From contig JAMFTG010000695.1 in the NCBI GenBank assembly GCA_023974075.1, positions 1 to 64,000 on the forward strand: a stretch of DNA of 64,000 nt, in the 5' to 3' direction. This DNA comes from Chaenocephalus aceratus (lineage: Eukaryota; Chordata; Actinopteri; Perciformes; Channichthyidae). How positions within the stretch are numbered: position 1 is the first letter of the stretch; each line of letters opens with the position of its first letter. Position numbers and translations under genes: made by a program. The notes beneath the pieces were generated by a model. The model ran no database searches. It saw nothing but the letters and a program-made list of their open reading frames with translations, and was not told the DNA's origin. Below, piece by piece: positions 25,441 to 55,349 of the stretch.

Positions 25441-25831
25441 AGAGGCGAAGTCACGCCCATCTACTTCCGGCCCATGGGACCCCGGAAGCGAAACATTTAC
25501 ATTGAATTCAATGGAGTGAGAAAACGTATCTTTTGATCCCGTTTGAATTGTGCCACGAACTACACATATGATGTTTGTCAATCTTAAACAATAAGTTCCA
25601 TGTCAAGAAAGTCACATTTTGTCGTAAAACTGTTGAAATATAAGACTATGAAAAATACGCGACTACAAAGACTACAAATCCCATTCTGGCTCGCGTAAGT
25701 GATGTCACAGGCGATAATGCTCCAAGTGGTTGCGACTCGTAATTAAAGCGAAGAAGAAGAAGAAGATCTCATAACTGATTTATTCCCTCCAATAAATAAG
25801 AGATTGCTAAAAATAAATTCACTTTTACAAG

Positions 25832-25944
25832 ATGCCTGTGTGCTTTGTTCCAGGTTGTAATCACATAAGTGATCATACCACTTGCTCGTTCTATTGATTC
25901 CCGTCTGATGAAAGGACCAGGAGTTGCTGGATCAGACATATCAG
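25832..25944 (+). pseudogene. THAP-domain exon of the transposase, nonsense mutated
   Basis: ATG at 25832 opens MPVCFVPGCNHISDH, then TTCSFY, stop, then FPSDERTRSCWIRHI before a GT donor at 25945. The C-x4-C spacing and the F-x-FP motif mark the first half of a THAP zinc finger. Codon 22 is TGA where an Arg codon (CGA) is expected in FYRFP, so a single transition kills it. The second half of the finger was not found with confidence. Confidence 0.75.
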
Positions 25945-26241
25945 GTAATATACTGTACATGTTGTGCATGGAACACAGTCAAGTTAGCTACCTAGCTAGT
26001 AGCGACAAGTAGAGAGCACGTTAGTTAGCATTACATTACTTAGCCATGTCACTTTAGTAGCCTTACCATGAAGTTATTATTTTATTACATGAAGTAAACT
26101 AAAGCAAACAGATATTGTTCTAAATTGTATTAAAGTAAACAGGTATTATCTTGAACTGTATTGAAGTGAACATTATTTGGGACTGTTTTAAAGTAATCCT
26201 ATATATATAAACCTTCTTACCTACACTTTCCCAGACACCCT

Positions 26242-26395
<154 letters not shown>

Positions 26396-27247
26396 ACACT
26401 CCCTGACCAAGATATCAACACACACACATACACTTTCCCAGACACCCTGACACACACAATACACTCCCTGACCAAGATATCAACACACACACACATACAC
26501 TTCATCTTACCAAACACACACACATGTCCTTTTCAAGGTTCTTTTTGGGGCCAATATAATCTCAAGTACTGATATATCTGTGTACAATGTTTGGTTGTTT
26601 GAGAAAGAATAGTTTGTGTGAAACCTTCCCTGGGAAATTAAAGGAGTAGAATCCAGTGGAAGATAAGCAGTGACTCTCCGCCCCAAATATGTCCATATAT
26701 ACTGTTGTTTATTCATGCACGGGGCCCCCTGTTGCTGACTGGCTGGTCCCGATACCTGTATTGCACGTCAGTGGAGCGGGGAGCCCGGAGTGCTCTGTTA
26801 CAGGGCACTCTGTATTTTCGTATTGTGTCTTTTTACCATTAAAATCAGATTATTGTTATAACTTTTATGCCGGTGTTTTGAACTCCTTCTCTTATTAATC
26901 TGACCAGGCTCATCTAACGGACGGCGCGGAGCAGAGCTGGGCTTTAAGCCACCAGACTGTGTCTGCTCCTACAAAACCAACATTTTAAACAGTAAGAGTA
27001 GTCATGATGGTAAGTATTTCGTGAAACATTTGAAGAGTAGCCTACTGCGCCATCCACCGGGTGCTAAGGAAGCAGTCAGGGAGAGTCGAAGGCAGGCAGG
27101 GAGCTTTGCATGACATTCTTCTGGACGTGTTTCATTGTGATGACAGTGAGGGTGAGCCAATCTGTTTGTCGGAAAGACAGTAGTTGAGTGATTACTGAGA
27201 GAAAATTATTAGAAGAGATAATTATTCAAAGTGTTGTTACTTTAAAG

Positions 27248-28147
27248 CAGGGGTGGGGAACCTCCGGCCTCCGGGCCGTATACGGCCCGCGAGACAATTT
27301 GGTACGGCCCTCGAGGTAATTTATAAACACACGCAAAAAAAAAAAAATTAAACAAGCGAGTGCCTGTTTTTCCTGGCCAAGGTGAGGGTCCTTGAACACA
27401 ACACGAGCCTAACCTGTCATCACGTGGTATATGTCTCGACTGACAGGGGTGCAGTTCTGACGGAGAGCACCAGAACCCCACTCCAGCACTTCAGAAATTG
27501 CAGTACCGATAAGTCCATACACATGCCGCAGTTTCTGCGTGGCTGTGTCTTTAGTTGAAAGCCCAGTGGCGATCTGTTCATCTGTCATACTGATCATACA
27601 GTCAATAACTTTGTTGTTATTAGCATCTGGTTAGCTAGCTATGCTAACAAATATAAGAACTTTTTCTACAACCAGTGAGGTAAAGGCACATCTTTATATG
27701 AATCATTATAGTTATACAAAAATAAGAGAATAAAGTAAACAGGTATAAAATACTATATGACAGTTATTAATAAAGAAGAATACAGTTTGAAAGGGGAGTG
27801 ATTTGTCAAATATCCATAAATTAAAAGAAAATCTGCTTACAGTTGTGTTTGGGTGTTGAGAGATGTGTCCATAGATCTCCTAATGTTGCTCTCAAAGTGC
27901 ACCAGATTGATGCTTTTAACTTCAACATTTAAAAAAAAATCTTCCCAGGGGAGCACGCCACACCCTGCACGTGCATGCAGTCATGGTGAGATATCTGGAT
28001 TAAGAGGTTGCTTTTTCTTTGCACAGAATGAAATGAATGGGCTGTGATTTTAGTTTTTTTAAGCAGAGGTCAATAACTTGTACGGCCCTCTGAGGATATT
28101 GTAAAAATTGAAATGGCCCTTGAGAGGAAAAAGGTTCCCCACCCCTG
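27248..28147. mobile_element. hAT-type element, 900 bp, with 8-bp target duplication
   Basis: Ends CAGGGGTGGGGAACC and GGTTCCCCACCCCTG, flanked on both sides by CTTTAAAG (27240-27247 and 28148-28155). The subterminal GGCCGTATACGGCCCGCGAG sequence is typical of widespread hAT elements. It contains an R-repeat fragment (27770-27970). No intact transposase. Confidence 0.9.
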
Positions 28148-28639
28148 CTTTAAAGTGTTGTTACTGACCCTTTTCTCTTTTATTTCCTTTCCCTCACCTG
28201 TAACTGCTGAGACCCTGAGGAACATGCACACTGACCTGCTCTGGCAACCTGATTTCCACTGTACGTAATAGTATTTGGTTATGGTATATTATTTTTATAC
28301 ATCAAAGGCACAATGCACCCCCCAGAGACACACATGTATTGAGTGTGATATTTGCATAGGTCAAGTGAAATCATCTTTACACACTAGAAAACTGTAGGAG
28401 CGGCAACTTGTTTTGAAATTGAATTTTTAATATCCGATAATAAAGTTGATCTGTTTTCTTTATTCTTCTCTCTTCCCAGATCCATCCATCACCGTGCTCT
28501 GTTCCTGCAGGTCCTGCTTGCTAATCAATGCTTTATTTTTTTACACAATTACAAATAAAGTCAATGTATTGTATGACATGAAGTTGTGCTTCATTCGGAG
28601 TCAATAATACATTCATTCTGCCTTCAACTGCACAATGAC

Positions 28640-28758
28640 TGTGGACTGCACCGACATCCATGTAGCTGCCCCCCCAGTAAGATGAACCAAGCAAAGAGGG
28701 TCACCATCATGCCCAAGGACATCCAGCTGGCCCGCCGCATCCGCGAGAGAGGGCTTAG
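28640..28758 (+). pseudogene. transposase fragment joined to a histone H3 C-terminus
   Basis: From about 28633 the reading TVDCTDIHVAAPP and then SKMNQAK resembles a DDE-transposase segment, with a frame change at a run of seven C. At 28691 it passes directly into KRVTIMPKDIQLARRIR, the C-terminal helix of histone H3, then GERA and TAG (28756-28758) if one lost G in CGCATCCGCGAGAG is allowed for. Only the last ~20 H3 codons are present; the rest of the histone fold is absent, so no functional histone is made. Confidence 0.8.
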
Positions 28759-28790
28759 ACTGACCTGAGACCAGCACACCCAAACACAAC

Positions 28791-28824
28791 GGCTCTTTTA
28801 AGAGCCACCTACAGTTTCAAAGAG
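28791..28824 (+). promoter_or_regulatory. replication-dependent histone 3' processing signals
   Basis: GGCTCTTTTAAGAGCC at 28791-28806 is a perfect 6-bp stem with a four-base loop, followed by ACC, as in histone mRNA 3' ends. A purine-rich AAAGAG lies at 28819-28824 where the histone downstream element (U7 pairing site) is expected. It sits 33 nt after the H3 stop codon. Confidence 0.85.
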
Positions 28825-29439
28825 TTGCAATCCTACGTTATTATAATGATTAAACTGGTTCATGTGTCACTTAGTTTACTGAACCGTGATGAATGAAAGA
28901 AATGAGTGAGGTAGTGGTTTAAAGAAGTTACAAAGACATTAATATGAGTAACAGGTCAGTGTAAACACAGCTTCTGTCAATTATGGATCATTCAAACTAT
29001 TTATATAAAAATATGTAATAAAGTTCTAAAACAAGTATTCGGTATATTCCTTGATAGCTTTTGGAGAAGGTTGTTTTTAAGTTTACTAAAATCTATCGTT
29101 TCAACTGTTTCACTTTATAAAAAGGAACAGGTGAGTAGAGCATCATTGAGTTTCTTATTCTGTCAGTAGATTATCCAAATGAAATGTTTATCATTATTTT
29201 AGTCAACCCTAAACAAATTGATTGTACCTTTTTAATAATGACCTTACATGGTCGCCAAAGTTAAATTAACTTCAGAAAATCAAATCTGTTCTGAGAAAAA
29301 ACTAATAAATGTTTAAAGATAGGAACTTGCCATCCCACTGAAGAACAGTCCGTAGAGATTTAAAGGCGTAGTTGTAGTTCAGTCCAACGTTTCATTTGGA
29401 TTCATTTCTCCAACAGTCAACTATTTTCATAAAGAATAT

Positions 29440-29575
29440 ATATATTTTTCAAAGTCAACTTTATTGTCAATCTTACTCAGTTTGTGTTTATAGACAGAGA
29501 GATCAAAAAGACTTAAATCAATAAAATTATACAATTTACAGATATGTATACAAATATATATATATCCTACACTTC
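29440..29575 (-). repeat. retrotransposon 3'-end fragment
   Basis: AAAGTCAACTTTATTGTCAA is the reverse form of a LINE 3' tail common in fish. Short and non-coding. Confidence 0.45.
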
Positions 29576-30378
29576 ACCTCCAGCAGGGCAGATGGCTGCA
29601 CAAGTCCATCGGGGTTGCTCCCAAAACACCGACTCACTCACAAAGAGACCAGACTCGAACACTGTCACCTGATAGGCCTGCACAAAAGCCTTCACCCCTT
29701 CGGCCTCGTTTACAACCCCCCAGTTGACAGCCATGACTCCGTCCAAGTTGTACCCCCGAGCACCCTCTTCATGAGGGACGCGCACGGAGTGGATGAAAGT
29801 CCCGACCGCAGCACAGCACCAAACTTGCTGGCTGTCAACCTGCCCCGCCTGTGTAACTGCCACTGAGGATTTGTCCGCTGTCCTCCGGTGGCTGTCTGGA
29901 TGGCAGCTTGCTGGTCTCTGCTCAGTCGCATTGAGGCAATAATTGCCTCAAGAATTGCCTCAAGCCCCCGACCCCCATGCCCCTTCACCAGCTCCGGCAC
30001 GGTGACAATGGCCTGATGTTGAGGCCGCGGCTCTGGCTCAGGTGACAAAAGCCATGCCATGCCACACTGTGCGCCCCTCAGTGCAGACCTGAACCAGTCT
30101 ACATCCTGAGTGGCGATGTCTCTGGCCAGTGGGTTGTATGTCTCCTCTCACTGTTGGTAAAGTTGAGACACTGGCTGGACTACTTTGGAAGTGCCAGGCT
30201 TCCTCCACTGGCACTCAACATCTGTGGAGCTGATCTGCCACATGGCACATATTGCCAATGCTGCAGCGTGGGCTGCATTTGTACATCCCCGTGCACAATC
30301 ACAGACAGCGCTCTGCATCGCGCCATCGTCTCCCATGCAGATCTGTACAAATAAAGTAAGTACCATGTTTGTTAGCAT
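29567..30378 (-). pseudogene. SWIM zinc finger plus YqaJ-type exonuclease gene of the transposon, frameshifted
   Basis: Reverse reading from 30378 gives CDCARGCTNAAHAAALAICA (SWIM-like C-x-C...C-x-H), then TDVECQWRKPGTSKVVQPVS. After a frameshift, 30060-29710 reads NPQWQLHRRGRLTASKFGAV, the start of a YqaJ-like nuclease, then CASLMKRVLGG, NLDGVMAVNWGVVNEAEGVK and FESGLFVSES. Near 29600 a one-base indel hides GATPDGL...ALLEVKC, which would hold the E-x-K catalytic motif. This is the second gene of THAP/YqaJ transposons, convergent with the transposase. At least two frameshifts make it inactive. Confidence 0.78.
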
Positions 30379-30399
30379 GCTATAATAGATTCAATGAGC

Positions 30400-31265
30400 A
30401 ATAATACAAGGATGGTCCGGATCTGGGGGTGGGAGGGGTTATTTTTCCATAGTTCTGTCCTCTTGTCTGATTGTTGTTATTGTTTGTTTTTTCTGTATTT
30501 TTTGTAATTTGTGTTGTACTGGTGTGATTGTACATTGTATTTTTCTAAATGTGTATGAATACATTTTTGAAAAACATTTGATCAACAATAAAAAAGGATT
30601 TGGTCAGGATCTAGACTCAGTGTGTAGTTTATTAATTAATCAATGCTCTCTACATTAGGAAAACACATACCAGTGTACCAGAGGGAGTCACACACAGCTG
30701 TGCCTGGATAACCAAACAAATTGACAAGATAACCAAAACCCTTGAATCTACACACAGCAAATAAACTCAAATGACACAACGAGATGTAAAAGGATATCAC
30801 ACATACAGTATATAGTCGATTAAAACTGGCCGCTTCAATCTGAAGAGCAACTAAAACAAAACACGGGAGTTTACCTTGTTTTGTACACTAATGTTATCCA
30901 CAGCATACACAGAGACCACGAAGTTCTTAAGGAGAAAACTAGTTACTGAAACAAAACACGTTAGTGTACCTTGTTAGCTAATGTTAGCTAGCTGACATTA
31001 ACGTTACACATTGCACTCATATTACTCACCAACATCTTGTAAAGCCGGTCCCGCTGCTCTTACAGAACCGACTAACTCCCCTTTCGTGTATGTACAGCTC
31101 TCAACGTGTCCAGACTTGTAGTGATGTTCACCTCGTTTTATACTTGTATTCTCATTCTGAAAGAAACAGGTGACATTTGCTAACGTGACGGCCATCTTTG
31201 TGATGGTGACACGTATTGTGCGAGACCAGAGACCTGTATTTCACTCAGCGGTTTCACACAAAAAA
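30400..31265. other. transposon interior, no gene recognised
   Basis: No domain-bearing frame seen between the YqaJ gene and the right inverted end. Confidence 0.5.
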
Positions 31266-31479
31266 ATGTGTAACTTCACAGTTTTACGACACATTTTTAT
31301 TTTTTTGACTTGCAAAATATTCTTTTAAATTGACAAACATCATATGTGTCATTCGTGGCACAATTCAAACGGGATCAAAAGATAACCTTTCTCTCTCCAT
31401 TGACTTCAATGTATAATTGTACGCTTCCGGGGTCCCATGGAGGCTCCCGGAAAAGGAGGGACTTGGATATGATCGAGTG

Positions 31480-32187
31480 AAGTGTAACCGGACGCGAGAG
31501 AGAGATCAGATCAGCTGCTGCATAATCACCTGAAGCCCCGCCCACAGTTTAGCGAGCTGCATGAAAAACTGACGGGCTGTCAGGAGAGAGAGGGAGGGAG
31601 AGAGGAAAAGAGAGGATAAACGATAGGGATAGACGTTAGGGATAGACGTTAGGAGCTGCTTTTTGGACCGTTCGACCGCAACCCAGGGATAACCCGGAAG
31701 AGAAGTGAGCAGTGACCTCTCCGCGGTGACGTCACGCCTGTAACTCTGGAGAGCAAAATGTCTGAACAGAGGTGTGATTGTTCCTCTCTGCCTTCGACAC
31801 CACTGAACCCCTGGCTCTCTTCAAGTTAACGGCGAGAGTAAAGGAAAGCTCTCCAACTAACGGAATGTCGCGACAAACAGAGGGAACAGCAAGTTATTCG
31901 GTACATTTTCGTCAGTGACACGTCGGACGATGATAAACGGCCAGCCAACTCGTCCAGAATAGTCCGTTTGTTCTTTGACTGTTGTCCGCCGCCTCTCAGC
32001 TGTTTGCTAACGTTACATGTCGGTATTAATCCGCAAGGTGAAGTGGCCAGTGACCTGCTGTATGACAGCCACGTCAGCTAGTTTAACGCTTTATCTCGAG
32101 TCTGTTGTTTAGCCAGGCCCGTGCCCCAGGCTTTGTTTTTTTATTTATTTTGTTCAAATATAACTTGTAGGATATTTTACTCGGACA
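31480..32187 (+). promoter_or_regulatory. bpnt2: probable bpnt2 promoter and 5' UTR
   Basis: G+C-rich stretch directly upstream of the bpnt2 start codon. It contains a GC box (CCCGCCCAC near 31547), an ETS-like CCGGAAG at 31694-31700 and a perfect palindromic CRE, TGACGTCA, at 31727-31734. No TATA box was seen, which suits a housekeeping Golgi enzyme. The transcription start cannot be fixed from sequence alone. The right end of the 6-kb THAP/YqaJ transposon lies only about 70-250 bp from these sites. Confidence 0.6.
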
Positions 32188-51740
<19,553 letters not shown>

Positions 51741-52698
51741 GACACACACACACCGTGTGATGGGAAGTACGGCTCTTTGAAGGGAGCCGGATCTTATGGC
51801 TTCGTTCCTTTCCGAGAGCCGTTCAAAAAAGCCGTTTTTTTTTAAGGGGGCGGGGTTAATATGTTTATCTGCGAAATAATCACCAGGATAATGATTGCCT
51901 GTATCGCCCGAAATGTACTTTTACTCACAGAAAATGTATAACTTGCTACATCTCTCAGGCAGCCAAACTACTGCTCAAGCAGCATGCGTGATGCCATCAT
52001 CTCTGGCTAATGTGCATTCAGGAAAGCAAGTGGGTTTATGGCAGGCAGAGAACCAACGGTAAAAAGAACGGCTCTCACCAAGTAGGACTCGGTTCCCTTC
52101 GTTCGTACCAAAGAGCCGTTCAAAGGAATGGGATCGTTCCCGAACGTCACATCACATCACAGATCTCATCATCGTGGGACACAAACATCTGCTAATAAGA
52201 GGATGGGAGTAACTGAGCACGACTGTAGAGCGAACACGGTCTGACACGGCAATGGCTCTGAACATGCACACTCCGGCTTGGAGAACACACACTCAGTGAC
52301 CACTGGAGGCCCTTCCGCTTTGAAGACAACGCTCCGACACATTCCAACAGAACTTGGGAGACAGACATTTTTCATCAGGCTCAGTCCTCCCTTCATCACA
52401 TGAGTAACGGCCCGTGTCCACATGGCACCTTTTTCTAGTACTTTTGTTTCTATTCATTCTGGCGTTCAGAAAAAGGCGCTTTGTGGACACGGGCCTTAAG
52501 GAACAGCATTTATCCCAGACAGGCAGGGTGTCCGTGAAAGCACCGTCAGCTCAAGGTGTATGTTACCCCTTCACCAGCACGGTCGTACCACAACAATCAG
52601 CCCAGCTCTCTCAAACCTCCGTGTTGTGTGTTTCTAAACAGATTTGACCTTTGCTTCAAAGATATATTTGACCCTCATTTAGATGAAAACAGAATAAA
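51741..52698 (+). other. bpnt2: bpnt2 3' UTR ending in poly(A) signal
   Basis: Sequence from the stop codon to an AATAAA hexamer at 52693-52698, the first canonical signal found downstream. It holds a MITE-like inverted repeat (51755-52160). The hexamer is a prediction; earlier non-canonical sites are possible. Confidence 0.5.
51755..52160. mobile_element. MITE-like inverted repeat in the bpnt2 3' UTR
   Basis: The left end reads TGTGATGGGAAG...ACGGCTCTTTGAA. The right end carries the inverted counterpart, with CAAAGAGCCGTTC near 52109-52121 and a GTCACATCACATCACAG terminus. About 400 bp and non-coding, it resembles short hAT-derived elements of fish, though no clean target duplication was identified. 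Confidence 0.55.
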
Positions 52699-52995
52699 AG
52701 ATCAGTAATAGAGATATCCCCTTCAGTGAGCAGAGTACTGTGTACTGAGAATAACCACCATTCTTTTAATTGTTTGTCTGAGAAAGTACAAAGAAAGTTA
52801 ACAGCTTACATTTCCTAAATGAATCCTTACAACAATTGTCGACTGCAGCAAATTCTCAAAGTTACTAAAGAAATGCTAAAAGGGGAAATAAGGAATATCT
52901 TTCATCCCACCATCTTCTGACAGCATTTTGTCTCCTTACGTCAGGTTTGATGTCATTTTTGATTGGTTATACGTACACAATTGCAAGCACACTAT

Positions 52996-55346
52996 GGCCC
53001 CGTTTACATGGAGACGGTTCGGGTTGTATCTGCTACTTTTTTCTATTGTATAGTCCAGGGGTGCCCAACCTTTTTTGAACCGAGAGCTACTTTTAAAGTT
53101 GCCAGTCTGCCGAGATCTACCAGTCCAAGTAGAGAGGCGTAGCCATTACTGACAGCCTGCTACCAGGTACATACACACTTCTACTTGTATACAACTGACC
53201 TTTGTACGATTAATACTTCATAAAATACTGCAGATCCTTTATCTCACCTCTTTCTAATCTACACACAAACAAGTATTTAACTGAAGTCACACAGCAGTGT
53301 TGTTGATACAGAGTTGGAGTTTATTCACACGTCACTACAGTGGGTAATGTTTTCAAGAAACATTGAACAGTGCTGCCACATGTGACACAGGAACAAAGAA
53401 AAGACTCTGAACCCTTTCTTTGCCATTATATAAAAATAGTGTTGCTACAAAAGTATAAATGAGGCTTACTAATAAGACAACTCAGATCTGAAGCTACTCA
53501 GGAATCTGCTGCCATAAGGGCAATAAAAAGACAAAATTAATAGAATCAAACCCTTTTTTGTTGCATTTTAGTAGAGTATACTGATATTAGACTATAATCA
53601 ATTTAAACGGAACAGATCTTAATGTTTGCATTCTTATACCATTTTGTACAATAATTATAATGAATAAGTTCAAACAAACTAAAACTTACAGTTGATTAAT
53701 AACGGTATCTAACTTGAGTTTTAATTATATCAAAAACCTGTTTAAATGCCCCCAAAAAGCGTGTCGGCAGCCTCCAGGAATGCTTCTTTCACAACTTCGC
53801 CGTCTTTGAAAGACTTCATGTGTTTCGCAAGAACGTGACTGACACGATAAGATGCTCTGGAGCAGCCTTGCTCTTGTTGTTGGGCCGGGTGAAAATGGAC
53901 TGCTGTGCATCTAGCTGTCCTCTCAGGCCCCTCCCCTTTTGGGAGCGTAGGGCAGAATTAGGAGGGAATTCCGTCTCGTAGCGTTTGTGCAATGTTTTGA
54001 AATGCCGCTCCTAAATGACCCTTCTTCGATAAAGCCACGCTCGCATTGCAGATGAGACAGATGGACTTTGAATTGGAATAGATAACAAAATAATCATCCT
54101 CCTACTCGGAGTGAAAATTATATATTTTGGGCTTTTTTGCTTCTGCCATAATTGCGGTCTTGTGTGTGTGTGCGGACTGTCACTCCTGTTGCCACGGACA
54201 ACGTCAGCGAAATAGTGCCCACTGCCCACCAGCCACGCCCCGACACATGGGGTCACGCCGGCCAATCACAAAGCTTTGATGCGTTCAAGTGCATTATTCT
54301 GGCACGGGAAGATTATGTTATAAGACATTAACGATAAAACAGAATATTGTTGTTCTTCTTTTAGACACATCTCGCGATCGACTGGGAATCGCCCCACGAT
54401 CGACCGGTCGACTGGTTGGGCACCCCTGGTATAGACGGTTCTTTTACACGAGGCCGTAACGGAACCTCGGAAATGGACCCCTCAAACGATAACGGGTCCC
54501 AAGGTGGGTAGATCTGCGGAACGAACGCTCTGGGGGGTCAAACGGCTCCGTGTGTACGCCCTATACGCCATAGCCCCGCCTCTCCCCACCTCTCCTGCTC
54601 ACCCCCGTGTCACATTGCTGATGTGTTTCGCCAACAACAACCGAGTGTTTCGAGCCAGGTCCCGGTATCTCGCAGGACAGTGCACCCAGCAGGAGCCTCC
54701 AGCTAGATTTGATCGATATGGACATAAACGTGAGTGAAGTCTAATCGGAAAGAGATCAGCTGCTGCTGACGGAGACACGCAGGAGAGGGGGAGGAAAAGA
54801 GGCTCCGTGTATTCTTATATTATTATAGAGTCGTTATTAATTTGTTTTAAAGCTCAATAAATAACAAATAAGACCTTTGACCAGCACTTTTCTAATTTTG
54901 TCCGGAAGATTTAAACTATAAAAAAAACTTTAAAACAATTCTAACGGAAACTCTGCCACACGGTTCCCTCGTCCCTTGGAAGAGGCGGAGAAGTGGGTGT
55001 TTCTCATCTGCTGGTGGACTACAGGAGAGATTTACAGGAGAAGCACACACTTGCCTCGGGGAGGGAGAAAAAGAGAAACAGCCAGAGCCCTGCCTCTCCC
55101 CACCTCTGCTGCTAAATCCACCCCGGAGAATAAACAGAAGGGCAGCCATGCTCGGGAAGTCTTCTTCGCTGCTTTTGGTGTATTTTGTGCCAGAAGTACA
55201 GCGCCACTTACAGGCCCGGCATATGTACTACAGCGTCTCGAGCGGTCTCGTGTGAACGGACACGTTTATTGAGCCGATTGCGTGTGAACAGAAGACTTTT
55301 TTGATATCGAATTCGGTTCATTTTCGTTTCCGTGTAAATGGGGCTT
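52996..55346. mobile_element. DNA transposon with GGCCCCGTTTACA ends
   Basis: Left GGCCCCGTTTACATGGAGAC at 52996 and right TTTCCGTGTAAATGGGGCT ending near 55346 are inverted. TAT occurs at both borders. It is invaded by a hAT element at 53056-54428. No intact transposase is visible in the remaining ~1 kb. Confidence 0.7.
53056..54428. mobile_element. hAT-type element nested in the previous one
   Basis: Ends CAGGGGTGCCCAACC and GGTTGGGCACCCCTG. Flanks GTATAGTC (53048-53055) and GTATAGAC (54429-54436) agree at seven of eight bases. 1373 bp. The reverse ORFs inside show no transposase domain I can name. Confidence 0.87.
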
Positions 55347-55349
55347 ATG

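Noticed and set aside
25832..25944. A host THAP-domain gene
   Set aside because: It has an in-frame stop, lies within transposon inverted ends and is paired with a YqaJ-type transposon gene.
28586..28768. A functional histone H3 gene
   Set aside because: Only the final ~20 codons are present, with a one-base deletion; the tail and most of the histone fold are missing.
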